Source: Corynebacterium sp. SCR221107 (GTDB lineage Bacteria > Actinomycetota > Actinomycetes > Mycobacteriales > Mycobacteriaceae). From it: a DNA stretch of 64,000 nucleotides. The notes under the pieces were generated by a model, which did no database searches, was not told the origin of the DNA, and was given only the letters and a program-made list of their open reading frames with translations. The position numbers and the translations under genes were made by a program. The stretch's first letter is position 1; every line of letters begins with the position of its first letter. The DNA lies in assembly GCF_027886475.1 (NCBI RefSeq), contig NZ_CP115670.1:2728001-2792000 (forward strand), given 5' to 3'. This document shows positions 53,038-61,803 of this stretch, one piece after another.

Positions 53038-54918
53038 CTACTGGCGCGGCTGGTCGAGCTTGATCTCATAATCCCAGCGAATGGGCTGCGGATCATCGAC
53101 CGGAGTCTGGTCGGCGTAGGAGTAGACGTCAGGGTTGAGCTCGAGGGTGCGGCCAAGCGTGAGCGAGAACTTGATGTTGGAGAAGAATCGGGAGGCATTC
53201 ATCGGCGCACGGTAGGAGGCAAACAGGCGCTGGAAGTCCTCCGTGTAGAGATCCTGGCGGGCCTGGACCACGCCGTCTTGGTTGTAGTAATCCGGGGTGG
53301 CCTCGACAGGCATGGCGGAATCGGCGAGCTGCCATTCGATGGGCAGATTCTTGTCGTGGCCGATGCGCCCGTCGGGGTTGCGCGGTTGGCGGGCCGCGAT
53401 CGGGTTGGCCAGGCCCATGTTGTCCACCACGCGCACATTCAGCGGGGAGTTCATGCCAGTCATGCCGAGGTTGATGAGGGTCATCGTCAGTGGGGTGCCC
53501 GCCAGGTCGGTGTCTTCGGTGGTGCGCGGCAGCGTCTTCCAGCTCACGGTGCCGCTGTCGGGGTCGACGCTGTACTGGATGAACTGGGAGTCGTTGTTGG
53601 CTAGGCCTTCTTCCATCGCCTCCTGCCATCCGTTCAGCGCGCCCATGCCGAGGTAGTCTTGGGCGGTTTGTGGCGCATGACCGGTGGCGGTCAAGATCGT
53701 CCAGAAGGCGCGTTCATCGACCACACCCAGGTTGACGGTGTCTTGAGGGAGGGTATAGGGGTGCCCACCGATGACGGCGGACCCCGACCACCAGATGCCA
53801 CCGGCCACCGAGGCCAGCGCGCCGGCGTGCGCGAACCCGAATCGTGTGTCCGTGTCCCACACCTTGACCACCGCCACCGGTAGAAGCAGGGTGAACATGG
53901 GAAGCAGCAGCATGCGTCCGTGCATGAAGTCGCCGCCGACGCGCAGCACGTAGAGCACGTGCAGGCTTGCGCAGACTACCACGAGCACGATGATGCCCAC
54001 CGTGCTGCGCAGTCGAAATCGGCTGGCCACGCGGTGGCCGTCGGAAAGCAATTGCAACACCACGAACGCACCGGCCAGCGCGGCGGCGGCAAGACCCAGA
54101 TACAGCGCGTAGGGGTCGGCGAAGTCGCGTAGGTACTCCATGCCGGATCCCCACGCGGATCCCGATGCCGACTTCGCTACCGCGGTATGCGGCACGATGA
54201 GTCCGTAGTAACCCATGCGGAAGATTTGGTAGGCGGCCGGGATCGGCAATGCCCATGCCAGGATCGCGGCGGCCTTGCGCGCGCCACCCGCGGTCACCAG
54301 CAGCAACAGCCCGGTCATGCCACCGTAGAGGGCGAGCTCCGGGCGAACGAGCCAGGACAGACCCGACCACAGAGCCAACAGGTAGGTTGCCCAATCGCGG
54401 CTGGGCTTGGCGTGCGCGCCAGGCGCACTGTCGCCCGCCTGAACCCAGCGTACGAGCAGCAGCCATTGCACCGCGATCCAGAAGATGCTTAAGCCCCACT
54501 CCAGTCCGGAGGTGGCAAAGTCCCTGGCCGGCGGGGTGGCGATGTACATGAGCCCGCCCAGCGGGACCAGCAGCGCGCCGGTGCGGTAGAGCTTGGCGGT
54601 GGCCCAGGCGGCGATCGCCAGCGCGAGGGTGGTGAGGGTAAGCGCGCACCACATGGCGATGGTTTCCAGCGGGGCATCGCTGATGAGCGCGACCACATAT
54701 ATAAGGTATTGCCAAAGCGTTGAGGTGTTGGTTTCTACCCTCTCCCCGGCGTTGAACACGGGCCCGTTTCCGGCGAGCAGGTTGCGGACGGTGCGTAGGA
54801 CAATGAGCCCGTCGTCGCTGATCCAGCGACGGTGCCATCCGCCAACGAACCCCAGCACCCCGACAGTCACCGCCGACAGCACGGCGGTGACAACAGTAAG
54901 GTCGCGCGCTTTAGTCAT
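53038..54918 (-). CDS. aftB: Terminal beta-(1->2)-arabinofuranosyltransferase AftB
   Basis: 626 residues, membrane GT-C enzyme that adds the terminal arabinose on which mycolates are esterified, using decaprenyl-phospho-arabinose. The first helix is followed by R-R-W-I-S-D-D-G-L-I, the conserved catalytic Asp pair of this family. About ten more helices follow to about residue 410, then a periplasmic domain to the end. ATG 54918 is supported by TAGAGT 7 nt upstream (leaderless); the frame open to 55140 runs through intergenic DNA. It lies upstream of cmt2 and downstream of ubiA, in canonical order. Confidence 0.92.
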   Translation of the reverse strand: MTKARDLTVVTAVLSAVTVGVLGFVGGWHRRWISDDGLIVLRTVRNLLAGNGPVFNAGERVETNTSTLWQYLIYVVALISDAPLETIAMWCALTLTTLALAIAAWATAKLYRTGALLVPLGGLMYIATPPARDFATSGLEWGLSIFWIAVQWLLLVRWVQAGDSAPGAHAKPSRDWATYLLALWSGLSWLVRPELALYGGMTGLLLLVTAGGARKAAAILAWALPIPAAYQIFRMGYYGLIVPHTAVAKSASGSAWGSGMEYLRDFADPYALYLGLAAAALAGAFVVLQLLSDGHRVASRFRLRSTVGIIVLVVVCASLHVLYVLRVGGDFMHGRMLLLPMFTLLLPVAVVKVWDTDTRFGFAHAGALASVAGGIWWSGSAVIGGHPYTLPQDTVNLGVVDERAFWTILTATGHAPQTAQDYLGMGALNGWQEAMEEGLANNDSQFIQYSVDPDSGTVSWKTLPRTTEDTDLAGTPLTMTLINLGMTGMNSPLNVRVVDNMGLANPIAARQPRNPDGRIGHDKNLPIEWQLADSAMPVEATPDYYNQDGVVQARQDLYTEDFQRLFASYRAPMNASRFFSNIKFSLTLGRTLELNPDVYSYADQTPVDDPQPIRWDYEIKLDQPRQ

Positions 54919-55032
54919 GGGGAAAACTCTAGCAAAGCCCACCTGCGGCCTCGCTTTACCTTGCCCGCAGGCCGGTGAGGCTTTCCGACGTCCACCCCGC
55001 CGCACTCCGATAGGGTCTTCTGAAGCAAAAAA

Positions 55033-55052
55033 GACCCCGCCTGCGCGGGGTC
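55033..55052 (-). terminator. Intrinsic terminator of the glfT2-PAP2-ubiA operon
   Basis: GACCCCGC-ctg-cGCGGGGTC stem; on the minus strand it is followed by TTTTTTGC. It ends transcription before the separate aftB promoter. Confidence 0.92.
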
Positions 55053-55066
55053 GAAGCGGTACTAAA

Positions 55067-56068
55067 TTACAGCGCCGGGGTGATGTAGACGGCCATGATG
55101 ATGCAGGCCACCCAGGCAAGCGCGAGGATTTGCAGGGCACGGTCGGTCAGCGCCAGCTCGTCGGGGGCGCCGCCGTTGCCGCGGTCGATGTCCATGGCGT
55201 AGCGCAGGATCGCCACGGTAAACGGCACCATGGAGATCTGGTACCACACGGCACCGGCGCCGGTGGCGGCGCTTGCCATCTCAAAGCCCCACAGGGAGTA
55301 GGAAATGACCACGGCCGAAGCCGCCAGCGTCCACACGAAACGCAGGTAGGTCGCGGTATAGCCCTCGAGGGCCTTGCGGATCTTGGCGCCGGAGCGCTCG
55401 GCGAGCAGCAGCTCGGCATAGCGTTTGCCGGAGGCCATAAACAGCGAGCCGAAGGCGGCCACCAAGAGGAACCACTGAGAAAACTCGATGCCCGCGGCGA
55501 CACCGCCGCCCATCGCGCGCAGCATGAATCCGGAGCTGACCAGCGCGATGTCGATGACCGGCTGGTGTTTCCACCCGAAGCAGTAGCCCAGCTGCAAGAC
55601 GATGTAGACGGCGATGACGATGGCCAGCCCATGCCCGGAGCTTGCCGTGTAACTGATGGCGAGCGCTGCGATGATGAGCACCACCGCCATCACATAGGCA
55701 AGGTTGACCGGCAGCACGCCCGAGGCAATCGGGCGGAAGCGCTTGGTGGGATGGGCGCGGTCGGCCTCCACGTCACGGGCGTCGTTGATGAGGTAAATGG
55801 ACGACGCGGCGAGGCAGAACGCGATGAAGGCGATGGCTACGTCGATGAGCGTGGACTTGTTGAACAGGTGCTCAGCACCCGCCGACATCGGCGCGGCCAA
55901 CACCAGCACGTTTTTGACCCACTGCTTCGGGCGCAGGGCCTTGATCATGCCGTCGACCAGGTTCTTCGGCGGCTTGCGCTTGGATTCTACGTCGGCGACC
56001 GGCGCGGTTTCCACGTCAAGCCCGAGGGTGTGTGGCTCCGATCCAATGATGCGATCATTATCGGCCAT
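55067..56068 (-). CDS. ubiA: Decaprenyl-phosphate phosphoribosyltransferase UbiA (DPPR synthase)
   Basis: 333 residues, about nine membrane helices. Joins phosphoribosyl diphosphate and decaprenyl phosphate, the first committed step to the arabinose donor. The first Asp-rich motif is N-D-A-R-D-V-E-A-D with R-P-I-A-S-G following; a second lies in a later cytosolic loop (G-K-R-Y-A-E). R-P-K-Q-W-V-K-N near residue 47 is typical. It starts 4 bp after the PAP2 gene, whose product removes the 5-phosphate from the UbiA product. Confidence 0.95.
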   Translation of the reverse strand: MADNDRIIGSEPHTLGLDVETAPVADVESKRKPPKNLVDGMIKALRPKQWVKNVLVLAAPMSAGAEHLFNKSTLIDVAIAFIAFCLAASSIYLINDARDVEADRAHPTKRFRPIASGVLPVNLAYVMAVVLIIAALAISYTASSGHGLAIVIAVYIVLQLGYCFGWKHQPVIDIALVSSGFMLRAMGGGVAAGIEFSQWFLLVAAFGSLFMASGKRYAELLLAERSGAKIRKALEGYTATYLRFVWTLAASAVVISYSLWGFEMASAATGAGAVWYQISMVPFTVAILRYAMDIDRGNGGAPDELALTDRALQILALAWVACIIMAVYITPAL

Positions 56069-56072
56069 GTTC

Positions 56073-56597
56073 TTAGTTTGCCTTCCCGTATCGTGCGACA
56101 GCCTCCGCGGTCGCGGCCCCTGCGACGGCGCCGGTGAGGACGTCGGTGGGGTAATGCACCCCGAGTACCATACGCGAAATCATCATCACCGGCACACCGA
56201 GCAGCGGCAGGGGGTTGTGGCTTAGCTTCGCCAGGCTCACCAGAGCCGCCGAGGTGGAGGTGGCATGTGAGCTGGGGAAACTCAGCTTGCTGGGGGTGGA
56301 AACCCCGATGCGGATGCGCTCGTCGTGGGGGCGCTTGCGGCGCACGACACGCTTGACAACCACGGAAATCGCATGCGCGATGACAGCGGCCACGGCCAGC
56401 CGCACCCAGTCGGCGCGGCGCTTGCTATCAACGAGTGCGCCCACCGCGCCGAGGGCAATCCATCCCAGGGCGTGCTCGCCGAAGTGAGACAGGCCCCGGG
56501 CCAGCGAAAGCACGCCCGGCTTGTCGGCGATGGTCTCCTGGAGGGCGACCAGCAGGTCCGCCTCGTTGACAATCTTCTTATTACCCACCGAAGCCAC
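56073..56597 (-). CDS. PAP2-family phosphatase, probable decaprenylphosphoryl-5-phosphoribose phosphatase
   Basis: 174 residues. Three PAP2 motifs are seen: K-R-V-V-R-R-K-R-P, P-S-S-H and S-R-M-V-L-G-V-H-Y-P-T-D. The second motif has Ser in place of Gly. In M. tuberculosis Rv3807c occupies this place. GTG 56597 has GGGAGAG at 8 nt and begins 2 bp after the glfT2 stop, so it is translationally linked. A longer frame to 56636 overlaps glfT2 more. Confidence 0.88.
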   Translation of the reverse strand: MASVGNKKIVNEADLLVALQETIADKPGVLSLARGLSHFGEHALGWIALGAVGALVDSKRRADWVRLAVAAVIAHAISVVVKRVVRRKRPHDERIRIGVSTPSKLSFPSSHATSTSAALVSLAKLSHNPLPLLGVPVMMISRMVLGVHYPTDVLTGAVAGAATAEAVARYGKAN

Positions 56598-56599
56598 CG

Positions 56600-58609
56600 T
56601 TAGCTCTCCCCACCCGGCTCGAAGATGGCGGACCATGCCGTGCGGCTGGTCAGCTCGCCGTGGGCTGCCCGGTAGGTGGCCTTGAGTTCCTCGAAGCGCT
56701 CGGCGACCTCCTTTTGCAGGCGGCGGGACTCGGCAAGCAGCTCCTTGGCCTTGTCCAGGTCACGCTTGCGGTAGACCACGCCGCGGCCGTCAGCGGTAGT
56801 CACGGTCGCGCCGTCGAGGCGCGACAGGCTAAACCAGCGGGCCTCGATGGGTGCGAGGTTGGCCTGCGGAACCTCCCAGTGGGCCGGGTCGGCCTTGGTA
56901 AGCGAGTGCTTGAGGCCCTTGGCCAGCCACACCGCCTTCTTTACCGGGGCCAGGCGCCCGCCGATGTCCTTGATCGGCACGCCGGGGATGCCGGAGGGCT
57001 TGGGCAGGTCGGCGGCGGTGGGCAGGACCACGGCGTCCGGGTAGCCCTTGCGGATCGCCGCGATGCGCGGGAGGGAGGATTCGAGGATGTCGAAGAGCTG
57101 GTCGGGGCCCGCGAGGAAGTCCTTCATGGCCTCGTTCTGGATGGCCACGGTGGAATACTCCAGGCACAACAGGTGCTTGATCGTGGCCTTTTGCATGCTC
57201 TTGATGATGCCGTCGACCGGGCCCTCGTGGTAGTTTGCCGCGACCACCAGGCGGTTGCGCAGGTGGAAGTAGGCCTGCCAGTCGATGGCGTCGTCCTTGT
57301 CGGACCAGGCCATGTGCCAAATGGCGATGCCGGGCCAGGTGGCCGTCGGGAAGCCATGCTTGGCGGCGCGCAGGCCATATTCGGCGTCGTCCCACTTGAT
57401 AAACAGCGGCAGCGGCTGGCCAATCTCTTGGGCCACCACGCGCGGGATCATGCACATCCACCAGCCGTTGAACTCGGCGTCGATGCGGCGGTGCAGGTCC
57501 ACGGAGTTGGGCATGTCGGGCTTGTCGCCGGGCTTGCCGCGGTCGGACAGCGGGTGCGCGGAGAAGTCGTGGTCGTAGTGGACGTGCGGGGCCGAGGTCC
57601 ACATGAAGTCGTGGCGGCCGATGACCTCGCCCATGGTGTGCAGGTGGCTGCGTTCCTGGAGGTTGAGCATCTGCCCGCCGACGAGGATCGGGCTCTTGGC
57701 GTAGCGGGCCACCTGAAGCGCGCGCAGCACGGAGTCCGGCTCGATGGCGATGTCATCGTCCATATAGAGGATGTAGGGGCTTTCCGCGGCGCCGGCTGGC
57801 TTGGTGCCGTCCACGCCGCCCAAGGCCTCGTACATGATGCGCGAGTAGCCGCCGGAGCCGCCGAGGTTGCCCTGCCGGAACTCGAAGAAACGGTCCCCGA
57901 AGGCCGCCACGGCCTGGGCGTAGCCGGGCTCGTCGGCGGGGTGCTTGTTGCCCTGGTCGGGCATGATGACGGTATCGATGACCGCGTCGACCTCGGGGTC
58001 GCTGGCCAGGGCCTCCAACGCGGCCACGGCGTCGGCCGGGCGGTTGAAGGTGGGGATGCCGACGGTCACGCGTGGCTCGAAGGGGCCGACCCGCTGGCCG
58101 TCGGGAAGCACCTGCGCACCCGGCGCAGTGGGGGCATACCAGCCGGCCTCGACGATGCGGGCGTCGGTCTGCGCGGTGAGGTCGAACCAGAGCCAGCCGC
58201 CGTCCTCAAAAGGCTGCAGGGACAGCTCGAATTCGACCGCGTCGTCGCTGACCACCGCACCCTCGACCGCTATGCGGGCGCCGTCGATCTTGGAGCGGTA
58301 GACGTCCACGCGGGCGGTTCCCTCGATGACCACGCGCAGCACCACGGTGTCGAGCTGCGACCAGCGGCGCCAGTAGCTGGCGGGGAAGGCGTTGAAGTAG
58401 GTCAGGAAGCTCAGTTCGTTGCCTGCCTTGACCGCGATGGATCCGCGATCTTCCCATGCCGCCCGGCTTGTGTTGTGCTCGTCCTCGATCAGGTAGAGCC
58501 TGCGCACGTCATAAGGCTCGCCTGCGCGCGGGAGCAGGAATCTTTGCAGCTTCTCTACGGCCTTGGAGGCCTGGGTGGCCAACGTGTCGGTGCCGGTGTC
58601 AGCGCTCAT
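56600..58609 (-). CDS. glfT2: Galactofuranosyltransferase GlfT2
   Basis: 669 residues, processive GT2 enzyme that polymerises alternating beta-(1->5)/(1->6) galactofuranose from UDP-Galf on the lipid-linked linker. An N-terminal beta-sandwich (about 20-170) precedes the GT-A domain with V-T-V-G-I-P-T-F-N-R-P, the D-D-D metal site (residues 284-286) and the W-D-D-A-E-Y catalytic segment (Asp407/408), plus H-M-A-W. A C-terminal helical domain follows. ATG 58609 is preferred over 58756, whose extension is unlike the family. Promoter candidate TATACT lies at 58665-58670, minus strand. Confidence 0.95.
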   Translation of the reverse strand: MSADTGTDTLATQASKAVEKLQRFLLPRAGEPYDVRRLYLIEDEHNTSRAAWEDRGSIAVKAGNELSFLTYFNAFPASYWRRWSQLDTVVLRVVIEGTARVDVYRSKIDGARIAVEGAVVSDDAVEFELSLQPFEDGGWLWFDLTAQTDARIVEAGWYAPTAPGAQVLPDGQRVGPFEPRVTVGIPTFNRPADAVAALEALASDPEVDAVIDTVIMPDQGNKHPADEPGYAQAVAAFGDRFFEFRQGNLGGSGGYSRIMYEALGGVDGTKPAGAAESPYILYMDDDIAIEPDSVLRALQVARYAKSPILVGGQMLNLQERSHLHTMGEVIGRHDFMWTSAPHVHYDHDFSAHPLSDRGKPGDKPDMPNSVDLHRRIDAEFNGWWMCMIPRVVAQEIGQPLPLFIKWDDAEYGLRAAKHGFPTATWPGIAIWHMAWSDKDDAIDWQAYFHLRNRLVVAANYHEGPVDGIIKSMQKATIKHLLCLEYSTVAIQNEAMKDFLAGPDQLFDILESSLPRIAAIRKGYPDAVVLPTAADLPKPSGIPGVPIKDIGGRLAPVKKAVWLAKGLKHSLTKADPAHWEVPQANLAPIEARWFSLSRLDGATVTTADGRGVVYRKRDLDKAKELLAESRRLQKEVAERFEELKATYRAAHGELTSRTAWSAIFEPGGES

Positions 58610-58961
58610 GTAAGGCGGATACCTTTCTTCGAAAGTCTGTTTTGCCCGTCTAGGTAAAGGGCACAGTATATATCCAGCATAGTGGGTGGCATAGACGGTG
58701 TCGGCGACACACGCACCACGCCACAGCAATACTGCGATGCTGCAATGCTGCAACACGAAGGCGCTCGTGGTGTGCGCTATGACTTCAGCCGGGTTTCCTA
58801 GCCCCCGATGCAGGTTTTCAGTAGAGTCGGGTTCAGCACAGCCACAGCGTCACTGCCCTGCTTCCCACTTGCTTGCCGACGTAGCCCGCCGCCGCATCGC
58901 TTCGCACAGACGGCCTGGTACCGGGGGCGGTGAGTGTGGAAGTCACTGAGGAGGAGAATGT
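58610..58961. promoter_or_regulatory. Divergent region glfT2 / DUF5129 gene
   Basis: 352 bp. TATACT on the minus strand (58665-58670) is the probable glfT2 -10. A short tandem duplication ATGCTGCA-ATGCTGCA lies near 58737-58752. An intergenic copy of GTCGGCAAGC (complement, 58871-58880) has the full extended form with AA after it. GAGGAGGAG precedes the plus-strand ATG. Confidence 0.5.
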
Positions 58962-60365
58962 ATGCGCGTCCGATTTGTCGTTTTGTCCCGTCCACCGGTA
59001 ATTTTTGCCGCCGGAGTGGCGTTGTTGTGGATGATTGCCCTCACCGCCATATCGGCGCTGCCGCTCTATGCCCACGCCGGAGTAGGCGCAATAGCGCACG
59101 CGCAGTCCGTGCAGCAGGTCACGGTCTACGATCCGGACAACGTGCTCAGCGACCAGGAGGAGGCCCGGCTGGTCGAGGAAACCCGCGCGCTGGAGTTTGC
59201 CACCGACGTCCCCCACGTGGATTACATCGTCAGCGCCACCGCCACGGAACCCTATGACGATTGGATCAAGGACTTCGGCTTACAGTCCCATCGCGAGCTC
59301 ATCAACGCCGAGGGCAATAAGTTCGCCGACGGCCACGTCATGTTCACCGTGGACACGAATCTGCGCCGGATGGGCACCTACGTGGGTGAGGACTTAAAGG
59401 AGCCGCTGGGATACCTCAAGCACGCCAACGAGTATTCGGATTCCATGCAGGAGGACTTCCGCAACGGCGACTGGGTGGGCGGGCTGCTCACGGGGGCATC
59501 CACGGTGGCCGATTATGACCTATCGGACGATGAGTTCGGCGCGGATGATTGGGCCATTGTCGGTGGCATCGGCGCGCTTGCCGTCGCCGCGACCGGCGGT
59601 GTGGCGACGAAGGTGCGCAGGTCCAAGCGCAAGAAGGCGCGGGACAACTATGAGGTGGTCGCGCGCAACTACGGTCGGTTGGCCGGCGAGTTGGACTCCA
59701 TCGACGTGCGTGCGCATTCGCTGTCTTCCCCCATTGCCGACGCTGCCCTGCGCCGTGAATGGGAGGAGATCCGCGACGGCTTCCTCGCCCACCACGACGC
59801 CATGATGGCGCTTCCGGAAAAGGCCGACGACAAGGCCATCTATGCCCGCCGCAAGGAGTTCGCCGAGGCGGCCGCGAGCGTCACGTCACTCAAGAATGCC
59901 GAAGCCAATATCGAGACCATCTTCCAGATGGAAAACGGCAACACCGACACCCGCCTCAAGGAGCTGCTCACCCTACACGAGGACCTGCTCAAGGCGCAGG
60001 TTGAGGCCCAGGATCCCACGATCGCGGCGCGGATTAGCACCCTTGCCGATCGCTGCCAGGCACTGATGAAGAACCTATCCTCCCCCACCCTCATGGATGA
60101 GTATTCAATGATCGTCTCCGAATTCAGCACGCTCGGCCGCGCGCTGGCGAAGAAGCAACTGACCAAGGCAAACCTGGATACTCATCGCGCCCCTGGCCTG
60201 GCCTCCAGCGGCTGGCACCCCGGCTATGGCTACAACAACTACGTGCCCTACGTCATGATCTCTACCTGGCACAATGACGCAGTCAGCGCCGCTAGTTCCA
60301 GCTCCTCGAGCAGCGCCAGCTTCTCCGGTGGCTTCTCCGGTTCGGGTTCCTCGGGCAGCTTCTAA
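58962..60365 (+). CDS. DUF5129 (TPM-like) membrane protein with Ser/Gly-rich tail
   Basis: 467 residues. Signal peptide or anchor (about 12-36), then a TPM-like extracytoplasmic domain starting V-T-V-Y-D-P-D-N-V-L-S and containing N-x-R-R-M-G-T-Y-V-G; a membrane segment at about 204-218 (V-G-G-I-G-A-L-A-V-A-A-T-G-G) with basic R-R-S-K-R-K-K after it; a long alpha-helical cytoplasmic part; and a C-terminal run of Ser and Gly (S-S-S-S-S, F-S-G-G-F-S-G-S-G). This fits DUF5129 of corynebacteria. The tail resembles those of YgcG/TPM proteins. Function unknown. Confidence 0.75.
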   Translation: MRVRFVVLSRPPVIFAAGVALLWMIALTAISALPLYAHAGVGAIAHAQSVQQVTVYDPDNVLSDQEEARLVEETRALEFATDVPHVDYIVSATATEPYDDWIKDFGLQSHRELINAEGNKFADGHVMFTVDTNLRRMGTYVGEDLKEPLGYLKHANEYSDSMQEDFRNGDWVGGLLTGASTVADYDLSDDEFGADDWAIVGGIGALAVAATGGVATKVRRSKRKKARDNYEVVARNYGRLAGELDSIDVRAHSLSSPIADAALRREWEEIRDGFLAHHDAMMALPEKADDKAIYARRKEFAEAAASVTSLKNAEANIETIFQMENGNTDTRLKELLTLHEDLLKAQVEAQDPTIAARISTLADRCQALMKNLSSPTLMDEYSMIVSEFSTLGRALAKKQLTKANLDTHRAPGLASSGWHPGYGYNNYVPYVMISTWHNDAVSAASSSSSSSASFSGGFSGSGSSGSF

Positions 60366-60424
60366 CCCGCGCGGACTGTGCCTTTTCCTGCGTGCCGACG
60401 CCCATGAGGCCCCACCGGTGAAGG

Positions 60425-60967
60425 CTACAGCCCCAGCCCGGCGCCAGCGCGTCGCCGTGGCACCGTGACTCCCAGATTCGCACCACCTGCCACGACACCC
60501 ACGCCCACGATCGCGCCGGCGAGGATATCCGTTGCCCAGTGGACCCCCAGGTACACCCTGCTGGTGGCGATGAGGATGGCCGCAATCCACGCCAGGGGGA
60601 GCCACGCCTTACACCAGCCTAGCCGCCAGGCGAGCACGCTCAGGATGGTAGCGAAGGCGAACGCACAGGTGGCATGTCCGGAGGGGAAGGAGTAGTTATG
60701 CTCGGCTACCAACCGGTACTGCTCTGCTGGGCGCTCTCGCCCAACGATGACCTTCAGCAGGCTGCTTGTGCCCCAGGCTAGCCCCTGGGCGATAAGGGGG
60801 AAGGCGGCAATTCGGAACCCTTGGCGTCGGTAAGCAAGAAAAGCCGATAAGACAGCGGCCGCAACGAGCACGACCGCCGGGCGCCCGGCATGCGTCAGCG
60901 CCACCACAAAGGGGGTCAACCCCTCGTGGCGGCGCTGAATGACAAAGTGCAGGATGGCCGTATCCAC
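60425..60967 (-). CDS. PAP2 superfamily membrane phosphatase
   Basis: 180 residues, about six membrane helices. Motifs K-V-I-V-G-R-E-R-P, F-P-S-G-H and S-R-V-Y-L-G-V-H-W-A-T-D are all complete, so it is probably an active lipid or undecaprenyl-diphosphate phosphatase. The start is GTG 60967, 8 nt after TACGAT; the frame opens at a TTG in 60976. It lies 27 bp after arsC on the same strand. Confidence 0.85.
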   Translation of the reverse strand: MDTAILHFVIQRRHEGLTPFVVALTHAGRPAVVLVAAAVLSAFLAYRRQGFRIAAFPLIAQGLAWGTSSLLKVIVGRERPAEQYRLVAEHNYSFPSGHATCAFAFATILSVLAWRLGWCKAWLPLAWIAAILIATSRVYLGVHWATDILAGAIVGVGVVAGGANLGVTVPRRRAGAGLGL

Positions 60968-60994
60968 GGATCTCAATCGTAGATCAAGGCGCGC

Positions 60995-61597
60995 TTAGGC
61001 GACCTGAAGCTCCTTGAGCAGGCCACGCACCTGGTTCTCGATGTCGTCGGCGATGGCGCGGACCTCGTGGAGTTGCTTACCCTCGGGGTCGGCGACGTCC
61101 CACTTCACGGTGCGCTGGCCAGGAACGCCCGGGATCTCATCGACACCCATGAGCACAACCACGTCCGAGCTATGGACTACGCGCGGCACGATACCCTTCT
61201 GATAAAGGTGCTGGTGGTCGATGCCGCGCTCGTTGAGCACCTCGATGACCTGCGGGTTGATACCGCCGGTGGGGTGCAGGCCAACCGAGCGGTAGACCAC
61301 CTTGTCCCCTGCCAGGTGGCGGGTGATGGCGGCGGCCAGCTGGGAGCGGCCCGCGTTGTGCTCGCAGACGTAAAGGATCTCCTTGCGCGAGGTCGAGTTC
61401 GCGCTGTTGGCCTCGGCAAGGTCGTGGAGGCGCTCGCTGGCGTCGCGCTCGACCATCACGGGAACAAAGTCGGCGATCTTGGCGTCCTTGTGGGACTCAA
61501 TGGCCTCGTCGATGACGCGATCGATCGTTTCTGCGTCAAAGGCGTGGCCGTAACGGCGGTGGAGGTCCTCGCGCACGATGGCAAACTTATCAATCAT
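60995..61597 (-). CDS. arsC: Arsenate reductase / low-molecular-weight phosphatase with N-terminal three-helix domain
   Basis: 200 residues. An N-terminal helical domain (about 1-65, E-D-L-H-R-R-Y-G-H-A-F-D-A-E-T-I-D) is fused to an LMW-PTP-type reductase with nucleophile Cys78 in V-C-E-H-N-A-G-R-S-Q. In C. glutamicum related enzymes reduce arsenate using mycothiol and mycoredoxin. GAGG lies 9 nt before ATG. An aquaporin gene is upstream on the same strand but separated by a terminator. Confidence 0.85.
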   Translation of the reverse strand: MIDKFAIVREDLHRRYGHAFDAETIDRVIDEAIESHKDAKIADFVPVMVERDASERLHDLAEANSANSTSRKEILYVCEHNAGRSQLAAAITRHLAGDKVVYRSVGLHPTGGINPQVIEVLNERGIDHQHLYQKGIVPRVVHSSDVVVLMGVDEIPGVPGQRTVKWDVADPEGKQLHEVRAIADDIENQVRGLLKELQVA

Positions 61598-61750
61598 TTC
61601 GTCAACCTCTTGTTCATGTAGTTCACCTTAAATTTACATTAATAAGGGTGAATATGCATAAATAGACAAGCCACCGTAGCACGGAAATCCCCCTCCCCAT
61701 GCACAGGATCACACCGGCGCGGCCACCAACCTCAATTCAAAGACAACAAA

Positions 61751-61788
61751 AGGCACCAAACCGCCCACAAAAAGGCGGCATAGTGCCT
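61751..61788 (-). terminator. Intrinsic terminator of the aquaporin gene
   Basis: AGGCAC and GTGCCT enclose an inner CCGCC/GGCGG pair; on the minus strand the stem is followed by TTTTGTTG. Confidence 0.75.
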
Positions 61789-61803
61789 GGTAGTGGCGCG
61801 ATA

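Noticed and set aside
56660..58657. 665-residue plus-strand frame
   Set aside because: Antisense to glfT2; repetitive Gly/Val/His composition typical of a shadow.
58737..58752. ATGCTGCA tandem duplication
   Set aside because: Only two short units; no other sign of function.
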